Assembly: GCA_009617715.1 (NCBI GenBank) | Contig: VTFK01000152.1 | Coordinates: 2,666,001-2,730,000, forward strand | Direction of reading: 5' to 3' | DNA from: Plectrocnemia conspersa | Taxonomy: Eukaryota > Arthropoda > Insecta > Trichoptera > Polycentropodidae | DNA: 64,000 nucleotides | Part shown: positions 37,412-49,153 of the stretch, one piece after another | How positions within the stretch are numbered: position 1 is the first letter of the stretch | Layout: each line of letters starts with the position of its first letter | Notes under the pieces: generated by a model | Seen by the model: the letters and a program-made list of their open reading frames with translations, nothing else | The model's database searches: none | What the model was told of the DNA's origin: nothing | Program-made: the position numbers and the translations under genes

Positions 37412-38128
37412 TTATGACTGCACTACACTCTCTGAAATTTGTCCGAACCGAAGTTACAACTGAAGCGACCACACTGCCAAAAATTTCATATGCCGTCCGG
37501 ACGGCGGCCGTGAATGACGTCCGGACGGCGGCTTCTGTCACGTACAGCTGGCATATTTGCGCTTTTTTTGAAAGTGCTAAATAATTCTATAAACTAATTA
37601 TATTATATATGGGAACTCACCAATACAATATCAGTGAAAACTTTTCGGTCGGAAATATTCAATTTACGCAAAATCTTTGTCGGCTTTTGCAAAATGCCAT
37701 AAGGCATTAAAATGATACTTCAGAATACGAACACCACATCTGTGACTATCCTAGAATTTTTCGCCATCAATTCTAGGAAAATACATGAGGATATTCGAAA
37801 CGATTTTTTTTAACAAAATCAAGTACCACTAATTATTTTTTAATTATTTAATTTTATATGAAAAAAATACAATAACGATATCTGTTAGAATAATATACTA
37901 TCATAAATATAATTAATCCCTTCTGGTGCCCTAAAATATTCAAAGATGTGTAAGAGTCTGTTGAAGTCCCCGATAAGCATGCGGTATTATAACTTGACCA
38001 CGTGACCACGATGCAGCACTCTACATGCGTGTTGACCATAGGACGCCTACGCGCATACTGAAATTAAACCGAGTTACTCGTTCTATTTCAGTTTGCGAAA
38101 AACCATATCATTATCTCTCACTGTCGAC
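37412..38128 (-). mobile_element. Copy C of the TGCCTGCACTACAC TIR family (one end lost)
   Basis: Inverted relative to copy D. The left end starts at 37415 with TGACTGCACTACACTCTCTG, preceded by TTA (37412-37414). Two full GTCCGGACGGCGGC palindromic units follow (about 37489-37532), more than in the other copies, giving the clearest view of the subterminal repeats. Then come the shared AATATTCAATTTACGC block and the long body. It breaks off near 38128 in the CTCTCACTGTCG region, about 250 bases short of the other end. There is no transposase. Confidence 0.88.
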
Positions 38129-38184
38129 ACAATAAAACTGTGCTCTAAGAAAAAAATCTCTAGAAACCCATTTTTACAATTTAA
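38129..38184. other. Short spacer
   Basis: AT-rich; nothing recognised. Confidence 0.4.
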
Positions 38185-38460
38185 TAAAAAAGGGTAATTT
38201 GACAAATTCAATCAAAAGTGATGTATTTGATTATTAGCATTTTCGTAAAATAGTTATGCGTCATTTGTAACATTAACACAAAATAATTAAGAACAATATA
38301 GCTAATAGAAACCAAGAAAATACTGAGATGCTTATTGTGCACTGTATGAGCATACCCAAAATTACTCACAGAGAAAAACAGATGACAAAGTAGCTTGAGA
38401 GAAATAGAAACATCATATTAATATAATATTGAGATATTAAATGTTGCTATAACACAATAT
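38185..38460. repeat. Dispersed repeat R, copy 3
   Basis: Core AAAATAATTAAGAACAATAT, then AGCTAATAGAAACCA, then GAAAATACTGAGATGC (about 38279-38335). It also shares ACCCAAAATTACTCACA and ATGACAAAGTAGCTTGAG with copy 1 (about 38352-38400). The orientation is the same as in copies 1 and 2, so the three may be an old tandem array split by later insertions. Confidence 0.6.
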
Positions 38461-40555
38461 TTTTGTGTCGATTTTTGTATGTTATAATTTACTGACTATT
38501 AAAAATATTTTTTTTTACAATAATTTTCCAAAATAAATTGATTAAGCTATGCTTCGCGGCGGTTGATTTTCTAAATAATCAGTCAATATAATCAGCCCTA
38601 AAAAATAAATAAATAAAAAAAAGAACGAATAATTAGATACCCAGGTGGATGGCTTTGGCCAGGAACTGGAAAAATAAATATTAGACACTGTATTATTTTG
38701 GATTTAAGTATTTTGCAACAGTCATCTGTATTTTGTAACGTGACGATACATTGAATTAACTATTAGCTAATTGAATAATAGTTGCCCAGTACTAACACTC
38801 GATTCTTAGGAGTAATTTGGAAATTTGAAAATTATTGACCCGTCAACGTTAAGCGGGTCGTCCAATTAAACGTGTTCCGGTTTAGTGCCAGGCGCGCAGT
38901 ATTTAAGGCTTCCATTGATAACCTCACTAAGTGTTCACTTGCAATAAATTCAGACCTTATTGCCGAAGGTTCGAGTCCACGTTGGGGTCCGTCGGTCGGG
39001 GAGATTTAAAGCAATATCGAAGTTGTGTGGGTTCACTGTGTGTATGTGCTTAATCGCCAGAGTGTGCCCTTGCATTAATGAACTGTTCTGTGAGCGAGCG
39101 GAAGGGAGAGCTTCAAAAAGTCCACGTAAATAATTTATACGTGTTTGTCGGAGCTGCCTTTTCTGGTGGACAATGGGGTAGTCATGAATATGGTATGATA
39201 GGAAAGCAGCGGTTAAACGTTGAATAAATACGATTGCTATTGTACTAGTTAAATCTGCGTTAATTTTATATCAAATTATATATTTAAACTTGTTCTCTAG
39301 GGTAGCAGAGCATCCTGATTCTAAAACGGTTAGGGTATATTTACACATAATCAATGCCGTTCGTGCCGTGGAAACATTGTCTCATACAATATGTATGAAA
39401 GCGTTCACTACACATATCCGACCACGTATAAGCTTCTATAATATAGTATACCCACTGTCAGTTTTATTCCGGTAAAATGGAACGTTTTTGAGACAAGTTC
39501 ATTTACGAGAAAGGTAAAAAGATATTTTTAATACACATTTTCTTAATATGTTATCTTTTTAGAAACATATTAAAATCTTTCAAAATCAGAATTATATTTG
39601 TATGTGTTTATTGTTGCTGGTGTTTTAAATATGCATTTCAAAGCTGTACATTTTTAGGCTTACTTTAAGAAGTTTCTTTTAAAAATCTAGTAAGAAAATA
39701 AAATGAATCGGACAAAACATGGATTTGCCTTGAATATTTTAAAAATCAATAAGGGATTAGTATTAGAATACAGGATTTTAGTGTAAACATAAATCACGCA
39801 CTTATTCAAGAATACATCATTTTTACATAATCAGTTTTTTTATGTTTTTTTAATTATTGTTAATTACTTAAAATTATATTTTTTTTTAAATTAACCCTAT
39901 TACAATTTGCTTGCTACTAAGATTTATTATTATTTATTTGCCATAAGATTTTTATTTATATGTAACAGCACGTGCTAATTTATTGTTATATTGAAAATAT
40001 AACTATATCGTATATTTCTTTATTAAGAGATCACTCGCTCAGAAATGAACTTTGAGCATCAACAAGCGTTTTATTGTTTCGTATTTATTTTTATCCTGAC
40101 TATGAATGTGTCGAAGAAATTAATCAGAGCATTACTCTTAAAAGAACCATGGAAAACACTAAAAGCTAAATTTTCCATATACGAGTCTACGAAAAAAAAA
40201 AAGATTTTCTATTCTATGCCTCAAAAACTATACACCCAGCGAGAGAGTATTTTTTATTTCAGGTATTCAGAATTGGTAACTGAAATTAGATCATCACTAA
40301 ATGATCGATCAGTGGACGTTTAATGTGTTCTAAAAACATATTTCCTAAAAAGGAACACAGAATAAAACTTTAGTAAATATAGTTTTATTTTGTCATCAAT
40401 CAATTTTATATAGAGTTAACTTAATTAAAGAATAGTTTGTCTTAATATATTTTTTATAACAAGGTTTACATGAAATTTAAAAAAAAATAAATATTTTTCG
40501 CTACTTTAACTGTATTTTCCTTTTTTTGTAAAACTGAAAACAAGGTTAAATCGAA
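38461..40555. other. Intergenic or intronic DNA, no gene seen
   Basis: A GC-richer block at 38820-39200 has TATTTAAGG, AATAAA and TTGGGGTCCGTCGGTC in that order, faintly like an LTR end with a primer-binding site. It also holds a GGTTCGAGTCC word equal to a pol III B box, but no tRNA fold. 39290-39475 and 40045-40323 are open frames (61 and 92 codons) with no recognisable domain. The rest is A/T-run DNA. Confidence 0.45.
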
Positions 40556-41082
40556 TTTTAGGAAATGTTTGGTGTGAAATTGATAATTATTTGAAAAATA
40601 AGAAGCGAAAAGTTAGAATACATTATACTTATTCTAAATAGAAAATAATATTTCATGGTGTGCCGCAGGAGTCGAAATTAGGACCAATGTTGTTTATATT
40701 ATATATTAATATAGAAAAACTAAAAATACATCTGATTGCAGACGACGTTAAAAAAGATGTAGATAACTTGAATAATTAATTAGGTATAATAAAAATATAG
40801 TTAAAAATAATGTATTTGAACTAAATATGTGTTATATATTAAAATAAACATAATTATAGATAACTCTGTTATAAAAAAATATTTAGGAATAATTGTAGAT
40901 AAAAAAAATAGTAAAAAATAGGTGTATTATCTAATAAATTATATTATACGATGTTAAGGTTACAAAATAAGAGCAATAAGAGTAGTTTTAAATAAAAATA
41001 GGTTTACTAGTTGTAGAAGTATGACTGAACGATTGGAATGGATGGATATTTAAGAAATATTGAAGATGAATAATTTTGTATT
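40556..41082 (+). pseudogene. Non-LTR retrotransposon reverse transcriptase fragment with large deletion
   Basis: Conceptual translation reads IDNYLKNKKRKVRIHYTYSK, then FHGVPQESKLGPMLFILYIN (about 40660-40715), then directly IADDVKKDVDNLNN (about 40735-40780), a LGIIVDKK word (about 40885-40910), and IRAIRVVLNKNRFTSCRSM followed by LEWMDI (about 40968-41052). These are, in order, the strand before motif B, the GVPQGSxLGPxLF block, a degenerate FADD catalytic box and the C-terminal thumb and LGWL-like region of jockey/CR1-type RTs. The part between motif B and the ADD box is deleted and several frames are needed. It is dead. It lies directly upstream of the LTR-like repeat at 41088, so that repeat might be the 3' end of the same element. 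Confidence 0.75.
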
Positions 41083-41087
41083 TTTAT

Positions 41088-41382
41088 TGTAGCGACCACA
41101 CACAGATGACCATGTTTGAAAGGGTCATTGTCTTAAACCATTAAACTCGCGTTAATTACTGTGGCCAAAAACGATAATTTATTAACAATGGAGACAAATA
41201 ACATAATGGTGTAAAATGATTTGAAGAATGCACAACATGAGTTCACAGATACTATTCTCTGTCGTTAAAAAAATCCCTTTGAGGCGAAATGGTCACGGAC
41301 ATCATAAATCACCACATCCGTAACCGTTTTCGAAAAATACAATAGAACCTTGGACGAGCGAACGTCGCTTTCTAAAGGCGTA
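41088..41382. repeat. Diverged LTR-like repeat, copy 2
   Basis: Colinear with 21719-22046. Shared blocks in order are TGTnnnGACCACACA (41088), AAACTCGCGTTAA and CTGTGGCCAAAA (about 41144-41173), GAAATGGTCACGG (about 41287-41300), ATAAATCACC and CGCTTTCTAAAGGCGTA (41366-41382). Because it begins six bases after the recognisable RT fragment, it may be a non-LTR 3' UTR instead of an LTR. Copy 1 has no RT next to it. Confidence 0.55.
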
Positions 41383-43454
41383 GACGCAAAAATTAAAATG
41401 TAGCGGATTTAAATTTTGATTAAATTTGTTTAGTGCATAAACTATAAGCTATATTAGCTAGATAAATTAATGAAATAATAACGAACGCTTTATTGTTAAT
41501 CAAGGCGGCAAAACGAATAAGTGAAATCTTCATTGTTTTAACATACTCTAGTTAGTATAACGTTATAAATAATTTTTTTTGTTTTGTGAGCAGTACCATA
41601 AAATTTTGTACCAAACGGTCAGTTAAAACGCTGATAATATCGATCTTCATCAATAAACATAGAAGTTGTTAAAATTACTCAGAGATTAATAATAAGATAA
41701 ATACATCCCTCTTTGAACCTTTTGCGAAAATTTTAATCTAAAAGCTGTGAAACTTTACTCTAAGCTCTTGTTAAAATAATAAATTTATTATTAGGAACAC
41801 AAAATATACATTTAAAAACTTTGCCATGCTCAGTGAAAGAAAAAGATGAGATGCTTTGCAATTGCCAATATTTCTACAGTTACCGACCTTTTATGCGGAA
41901 AAAATACTAGCTAGTTATTTTTCATAATTAACTAGAAAGGTGGTATCAGCAGTATAACGTAGGTTGGTTATATGTTGACTTCTCAGCTCTCAATTTCCTT
42001 CCTCATTATTAGGATATAAAGGTTTGATACTAGATTCATGAGTGCGTCTTTTATTTGAGTTATAGGAGGCATCAACATAATAATTGGAACCAACGTACGA
42101 ATGCCAATCTCTCGTTGAATAAACATTCGTCTCGATCAATTATGAATCTTTTTCTGTGCAGAAACATAGAAGGTCGCGCAAGGTCAAAGCTCAAAGTCGC
42201 ACACAGATTGCATAATGAAAGTGCGCCATTAGCCGCAGATTGCCGAATTAATATTTCAGCCGGAGACCTTAATTTTCATACAAAATGAATTAGTCTCGGA
42301 TCGGCGCAGGGTTGCCACTCTTGTGCCATTTTTTTGCTTGTTTTCCCCCAGGCTTGGTCGTATTTCAAAGAAGCCTGTCGTCGTCGTCGTGCAGCGGTCG
42401 TTACGCGTGTTTCAAGCGAATCTCGCGAGATGTGCGCGTGTGTGAGTGTTCCGCGAAGACGATTTTCCATTTTCTTTATTGCACCGCCGGCGGCGATTAT
42501 TAAAATGAGGCAATTATTGAAGGAAAAAACGGTGCGAAAACTCGCAATGTCCCGGCCGCAATAAGGGTGGAGGTGTAATTCTGGATTAAGGGAAATATAT
42601 TGAAAGTTGTTTGATTGAATCGAGTTTGCAGAAACAATATTTTAACTTCAGATACCATTTTTATCGTGAATTTTTTTGGGGTTTTGAGGCCACAGGAGTG
42701 TAAATTTGGAGCTCAGCTTAACACCAGAAAAGCTGGTTAAAGCTTATCTTGAAAAAACATACATAAATTACTGCATATAAAGAAAAATGTAGATGCCGCT
42801 AACAGGCGGTGGAGTTAAAATGGCAGGTCTTAGAAATCGGAGAATTTTTGCTGACATGTCGAGTTGAATCATTGTCAGCAACGTCAGTGATTTTTGGGAA
42901 GCAAATGAGATTTGTCGTGATGCGTTGGGGCGATGTAACTGAACAATCTGTAGCGTCTTTCAAGGCGCGTCTATCACTCTCCCTCTGTGACTAAATGTCA
43001 TATATTTTATAATGCTGATTCAAGATAGTTCTGGCGAGTCATAGATGGAGCTGTTTGCGGGCCAATTGCATCGCTTTTTAGATACAACTACATTTTTTTA
43101 CGTCTAAAATAATAAATAGCTAATATTACCGCTACACCTATCAGTCATTTCCAAAGAGTATAATGTGCCATTCGGTGATTCGTGCAATATTTTTAATTAT
43201 CAACGCAATTGTTTGGTCTCAAGATCTCTCTTTCATTGTGTGAAATACTTTCAAGACATGTTTACGTTTGTTCGACCTCTAAATTATAACAAACAGTACA
43301 GCCGGTTAAAACCTCCACATATTAATCAATGAATCTTCCGAAAAATAACTAATTTGACTCTGTTTTTTCCAGTAAGAAATAGTGTATTATATATAAAATA
43401 ATCGCTACACTTGTATTGCAAAATAAGATGAAATATATGACCTTATATTATATC
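41383..43454. other. Intergenic or intronic DNA, no gene seen
   Basis: A GC-richer island at 42050-42600 has overlapping frames on both strands (61-77 codons) without a domain, and a CGTCGTCGTCG run near 42378-42390. A second patch at 42790-43010 has a 61-codon frame of no known family. The rest is A/T-run DNA. Confidence 0.5.
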
Positions 43455-43776
43455 TGCATTAACACAGTTCAAGAGCTGTCCATTTCATCTTTATTCATAA
43501 TTGAGAAAGAGATGGCAAGTTTGGGTTTACGCCCCTACTTTTAGCTCTAAAGCACACGATACGGATTTAAGTTCGATATATTAATCAGAACTCGAACAAA
43601 TTTATAAAAATTAAAATCATTACTATATTTTTTATATTTATCAATGAATAGTTTATCGAACGTATATCTGTATCGTATGCTTTAGAACTAACAGTAAGTA
43701 AAAACAAACTAGCCATCTCTTTCTCAATTATGAATAATAATGAAATGGATTGCTCTCTAACTGACTGCGTTAACGC
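43455..43776. mobile_element. Fold-back element (MITE-like), arms about 130 bp
   Basis: The left arm (43455-43587) and right arm (about 43653-43776) are inverted copies. The shared outer end is TGCRTTAACRCAG. Then come TCCATTTCAT, ATTCATAATTGAGAAAGAGA with TGGC after it, a CTAAAGCAYACGATACRGAT block and a GTTCGAT word. The middle part of the arms differs more. The loop is about 65 bp of A/T DNA. No target duplication is clear. No coding is present. Structure and size fit a non-autonomous DNA transposon of unknown superfamily. Confidence 0.7.
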
Positions 43777-44204
43777 AAAAAGGTTTAAAAAATCATAGCA
43801 AAAATATATTTATAAAAAAAATACAAACGGACCTTAAATAACGAATCTGAACTAAACTAGTTGTTTTGAGATGTATTATATGTATTTCAGGTATTAGTTT
43901 TTTTAGCCTTTTTTTATACATACAATAAATAAAAGAGGCGGAACATTGCCTTCAAAAGCACCCACTTTCTGGGTAGTACTTTCACAATAAAAAAGAAACA
44001 AACTGTAGTGCTAAAATTTATTTGCAAATTATTATTGACTAGCTTTTTAACCTTTAAACAATATTAGATATGAGAAGAAATATTAAACGAACGTAAATTA
44101 GTAACAGTAAATTTAGATTTTTGATCTGAATTTTTAGATAGACGAAAAAGAAAAGGGCAAATAAATTATATAACTTTAATGTTTTTATAGATTGTATTAT
44201 CGGA
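43777..44204. other. AT-rich spacer
   Basis: Nothing recognised. Confidence 0.5.
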
Positions 44205-44960
44205 TATATATTTAACAACTAGATTTAATGCAGCAAAATAAATAAATAATACATTCAGTTTCATGTGATTATTCCAAAAATAAAATGTAGAAAAAATAGT
44301 CTCGAATCTATCTTGAAAATATTTTTTAAAACATGTCATTTCAGTAAAATCATATCGGAATACATTTACATCAGTAGATATATATTTTCACTAGTAAAAA
44401 AAATATTTGGCAGGTGCTTTGACAGCAGGTAATTTGACAACTAGATTTAATGCAGCAAAATAAATATATAATACATTCAATTTCATGTGGTTATTTCGCG
44501 ACTTGAATGACAATGAGATTCGGAAAAGGGCAAAAAAAACTACGAAACTATTATAACGATGATTTTCGTGAACTGTTATCCGAAAAAATATAAAATTAAA
44601 ATCAAGATAAAATAAAAATATTTTACCCATATAATTGCTAAATAAAATAAAATAACTCAATCTTGAAACGATATTTCCTAATATTGGTTATTGGTTTAAG
44701 ATTATTTTGTACAATACCAGCAGGGACGTCGTTTGGGGTTTAAATGGAAGTATTTGTCCCTCCTAAATTTTGCCTATAAAAATGCATATTATTTAAATAA
44801 ATACTAAGTATCTTAATAGAATAGAAATATTAAAAAAAAAATCAGAAATTCTCAGATTAGTCCTAGAAGTAAATAAGGATAAAACAGTCTCGAATCTATT
44901 CCGAATATATTATTTGCAATTCAATAAGAATACCAGAGGTATTTGCAATTCAATAAAAAT
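44205..44960. repeat. Direct duplications in AT-rich DNA
   Basis: The segment 44211-44277 (AACTAGATTTAATGCAGCAA and following) recurs at 44434-44500 with about 90% identity. The tail of the first copy (TAGTCTCGAATCTATCTTGA, about 44299) has a relative near 44886. A second, smaller duplication of TATTTGCAATTCAATAA stands at about 44910 and 44942. They look like local duplications; no element ends were found. The 89-codon minus frame 44391-44660 is low-complexity and not believed. Confidence 0.6.
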
Positions 44961-46510
44961 ACTTTGTTTCAGAATGAAAAATGAGGAAATTCAGCAATAT
45001 ATCGAAAACTGTTCTGCTTCATTTTAAGATTTAGCGCGCCATTTTAAATCACTTTCGTAATGAAAATATATTATAAAAAATAGAACCGATATTTGTAATT
45101 ATTAAAAACATCTAAAAACGATTTATAATAATTACATATGATCAAATGCATATTATAAATCAGTGTTATTAAAACTATTCCAATGTAAAAACTCATTTGA
45201 AAGTCGAAATATCATATCCGGGATTTGAAACGTATTCACACGATATATATGTGCTTTGCCTTGAAATCGAATTGTGAATTCAAAGGTCGTCGTTTTATTA
45301 TGTGTTTCGGTAAAAACAGAGGTCGTCAAACCAGCAGATGATTCTTGGTGATTTCACTTTTAATCAAACCTTGTCCCGTGAGTGCTGTGACCGATGAGCG
45401 ACAGCGTAACGACGTACAGTTAACTGCGATCGTTTAACCAGTGATTCGCAAACGTTTCAAAAGCATCGTTAGCCGATTGATATTCTATTTATTTTTAGCC
45501 ATCGCAAATTAGCTGATTACGTTTGAGCACATCGGTAAATAAATTAGTATTAATATCGAGGTTTAATTAAATTTACCGCCTCGGTTGATTCAATTAAGCG
45601 GCGCAAAACCACAACATTAAATATGCGCGGATGTGAGAAACTTGTCGAAACGGCGATAAAATAATATAGAATCCACTAAAAATTAATTGATGCCAATTTT
45701 ATCGAATATCGCACCGCTAATGTGCTTGTAATCTTGAATCGAATCGACGAGGGAGCAATGAAATGGTATGTTTACGGTTTTCGATTGACGTTTAATCTCA
45801 CCATTCGAATATCGAAGAATTAACGCGTAGGTTTAGTTTCTCTTTGAAATCACCGATCAGATGATATAATGTAAGATATTGTGAGTATTGTGTTACATAT
45901 GGTTATAAATAATAAACATTGAGTGTTTACTGCAACCATTGGACATAAGAGATATGATATATAACGATTATCATTTATTCACTCAATCATAGATTTACAA
46001 TACAGATTTCTCATGAGTAAAGAGGTTTTATTAATGCAAAAGGAACAACATATCCTTAATATAAAACCCATTGAATTCTACTTTATTAACTATAAGTCAA
46101 TGACATTTTAAAATGTATTTTTTGAGATTAGATTGTACGTGAAAAGCGCAAATTTAAATTAGTTACATAAACAACTAATAGTTTCTGAAAATCGACATCA
46201 CTAAAGGTGTATTAGTGTTTTTAACAATTCCTTTACTTCACCAAAAACAATCCGGAAGAATATTAATATTATTTAAAATTATTTTTAAGTCAATATATGA
46301 TATTATTAACATGAATAATCAAATTTAATCGCTAGAAATAATAAAAAAAAACAGGTAACTTCAAATAGTCTGGAAGTAACTCAAGCGGACGCCCGAGAGC
46401 GACTGGCTACCACTTGTATATACATCCGACCTATGTCACCAGGGGTTTTAAACTATTTATAATATTTTTTAATTTAAATAAAAAAATAATATATAAATAC
46501 AAATATTGCA
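44961..46510. other. Intergenic or intronic DNA, no gene seen
   Basis: 45200-45860 is unusually rich in TTAATTAA, TGATTGAT-like and GATTCAATTAAG words with interspersed CpG, and reads like an enhancer with homeodomain/PBC-type sites. This is an inference from word content only. 45860-46510 is AT-rich, with a GC-richer patch at 46380-46440. Confidence 0.4.
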
Positions 46511-48562
46511 TTAACCTTCATCCGTCCCTCAAATCGACTGTACACTAAAGTCCCTCGGGTCTTTTTCGACCCAGGCAGAAATTTTTGACTTAAAAGAAAC
46601 AAAATGCAAATTAATTAAATTAATTTTATTAGTAACGGTAATGTTGACTGTTTGCGAATAATAAAGAGCGATTTATGGGTTAATTATTTATTTATTACAT
46701 TTATTACATACATTATAGGAAAGTGCCTTACAAATAAATCTTTTACAATATTTACATTCTAATGCATGTTTATTGTCCGATTTTGGGCAAATGTGACATC
46801 TACCTTTTTTTTGAACACGTATCCTTGCTGTTGGTACTTCTAAAGGAGATGTAGTTGTGCATTTTTGTTCTAATATAAATTGTTGTCTTTTATCAATAAT
46901 TTGCCCACGGTTTCAATGAAAATTCTCCTTTGATAATTTTTTTTATATTCCAATCTGGATAAACTCATTTAATATAATAAATGCAAATGATATAGATATA
47001 TCTAATATATTGGCAAAAAAAGTAATTGGTCATCTATTGGTTTTTCTTCGAGTACTGTAATTGGCTATTTTTGTCTAAGGCATCAACTCCTCCTTTCGTT
47101 GCATTATAATCTAATATAATGTTAGGTTTATTTTCAGAACCACCTGACAATTCCTTCGTTATGTGAAGAGTGCTCTGAAGAACAACACATTTTTTTTTTT
47201 TAGGAATGTATGACACTAAAGATGTATTCTTTGTAAATGCAAATTTTGAAGTAAAAATTGCTTTGCCTTTTACTTCGAGCAATACGGGTGGAATTGACGT
47301 TTTATTTTTTTGAATAGTGCCAATCATAGTATTTTTTTTATAAGTAACATTTGACCTTGTTCATAAGAAGTGAAAAAGTTGTCAACTGTTACATTTCTCC
47401 CATCAAGTGGTTGACACAAATCTAAAACCACTCGCCTTCCTTGATTCCTTTCAGGTGCTTCACCAGCTACTTTTCCAGTGTATATATATATATATATATA
47501 TTCCAAACATAACTATTTTTGCTAGCACCCAAAATTTAATCCCATATTTAGCCAGCTTTTTTGGCATGTATTGTCGAAACGGACATTTTCCGCGGTATGA
47601 AAATCAATTGCTCATCGATTGTTACATTTTCGCCCAGATTATAAAGATATGGTAGTATTTCAACCCATTTATTCTAAAGTTCTCGAATCGGGGCTAATTT
47701 GTCAGTATTTATTCTAGCAGCTCGTGTACTACGATCATCAAATCGAATGACTCGATATAATTTTGAATCGTTTTAGTGACATAGTAGCCCTGAATATATG
47801 TCGACCCTTTGTTTCGTGACATAACTTTTCCAAATCCTCATTATTCAATTTATATATACCAGCTAACAAAAGTTTAATATATGCATCCAATTTGATAATA
47901 TCAATATTTTGCAACCTTCCTTATATACGATTTCCTTCCAAAATGGTATTTTGAATAATAATAGTTTTTATAGAATTTGTAAACAATAATTGAAATGCAG
48001 AGTTCTGTTGATATGCGAGAAACAGCATACCTTGTGATTCCAGGGGTAGTTCTAATCATGTTTGATGATGATTGACGGCTATGTTGAAGGCTTTGATCGC
48101 CATTTAATACCTTTATCTTTAGAAAGATATGATGTAGATCCAGGAGGTACATCATCTATGTCACTATCAGAAGTTTCAGTCAATTCTTCAATATGATCTG
48201 ACGTCTCTGAGCAGGTATCATTTCCCAATGAAAATTCAAGTAAATTATCTTCTATTATAATCACTTCAAAAGAGTATTTCTTAGAAGGTGATAAACAATA
48301 AACATCTGTTTGCGCAGGGAATTCCAATAATTTGACCTAAAATAGACTTGGGTCATTTTCGACCCGAGGGACTTGAGTGTTACTTTTTTTACAAGAGATA
48401 ATCCAGATAACATATTTATTTTTTCTTTTCAAAAACTAGTTTATTATCTCAACAAAATCAAAGTCACGAAATTACAGATATGTAGTATTAATATTTTAAG
48501 ATATATTTGCAAAACAAAATCGCTTCGGGTCGAAAAAGACCCGAGGGACGGATGAAGGTTAA
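46511..48562 (-). mobile_element. PiggyBac element, full length with both ends
   Basis: The element spans 46515-48558 (2044 bp), flanked by TTAA at 46511-46514 and 48559-48562. Both ends start CCTTCATCCGTCCCTC. Next to the right end, and displaced inwards at the left end, is GTCCCTCGGGTCTTTTTCGA followed by CCC. A further copy of the GGGTCnTTTTCGACCC unit stands at about 48353-48369. The target site and repeats are diagnostic of piggyBac. The interior encodes a broken transposase on the minus strand (listed separately). Confidence 0.95.
46700..48330 (-). pseudogene. PiggyBac transposase, frameshifted
   Basis: It encodes a cut-and-paste transposase acting on TTAA sites. Reading on the minus strand, an acidic N-terminus (48327-48079, EFSLGNDTCSETSDHIEE) leads into KWRSKPST and, one frame over, SSSNMIRTTPGITRYAVSRI. 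The catalytic Asp residues are all visible: ENVTIDEQL (47606-47632), GRNVTVDNFFTSYEQ (47362-47398) and KGGVDALDK (47071-47100). A C-terminal cysteine-rich domain follows: RCHICPKSDNKHALECKYC and KRFICKAL (about 46725-46805). The protein is split over at least five frames with stops. A TATATA microsatellite (47479-47503) sits inside the coding region next to the TGKVAGEAPERNQGRRVVLD block. All domains are in the usual order and at about the usual length (near 540 residues), so this is a recently intact but now dead copy. Confidence 0.92.
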
Positions 48563-49153
48563 AGAACAAATTAAAATAATATTCAATCACATTCGATAAA
48601 TTAGCAAAATAAAAAATCGCAAAATATGTGAAAGTATAGATTTCAATTACAAAAAATTGATAAGCAAAACATAATAATTTAACAAACTACCTCTTAAAAA
48701 ATTTAGTAGAGTTAGGGTTAGTAAAAAAATTCAAAAAATAGCCACAAAAATAAAATATCTTATGCTGATAACAGCTAAAATATTTCTTTTATTTTTTTTT
48801 ATTTTACAGCTCAGTTAATATTTTTAGCTTGAGTTCAAAATGATAAATTTAAGAGATGCAGAGATGAACCCTTGTTCATAAACTATTTTTTTTAATTTAA
48901 ATTATTATTAAATATGAAAAAATGATTCCCATCTTTAAATAGCTAATAAATAAAAATTGTTCATATCAAGCCATAACCGATTCTTAATTTAATCTTTAAA
49001 GTTATAAACCAAATAAATTTTCACGCGAAGCGAAACGGAGAAAAAAAATCCCCATTTAGATTATCGTGATAACGAAATTTATAAATGCAATTATAGCTTA
49101 AAAATATTAATTTAATTATAAAATTATATTACTAAAAAAAATTAAAACAACAA
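48563..49153. other. A/T-run spacer
   Basis: No gene or repeat recognised. Confidence 0.55.

Noticed and set aside
38966..38980. GGTTCGAGTCC, identical to a pol III B box
   Set aside because: No A box at the right distance and no T-stem pairing around it.
40045..40323. 92-codon frame with internal TTTCAG|GTATTC
   Set aside because: Low-complexity Lys/Ile/Phe-rich; contains an A run; no family resemblance.
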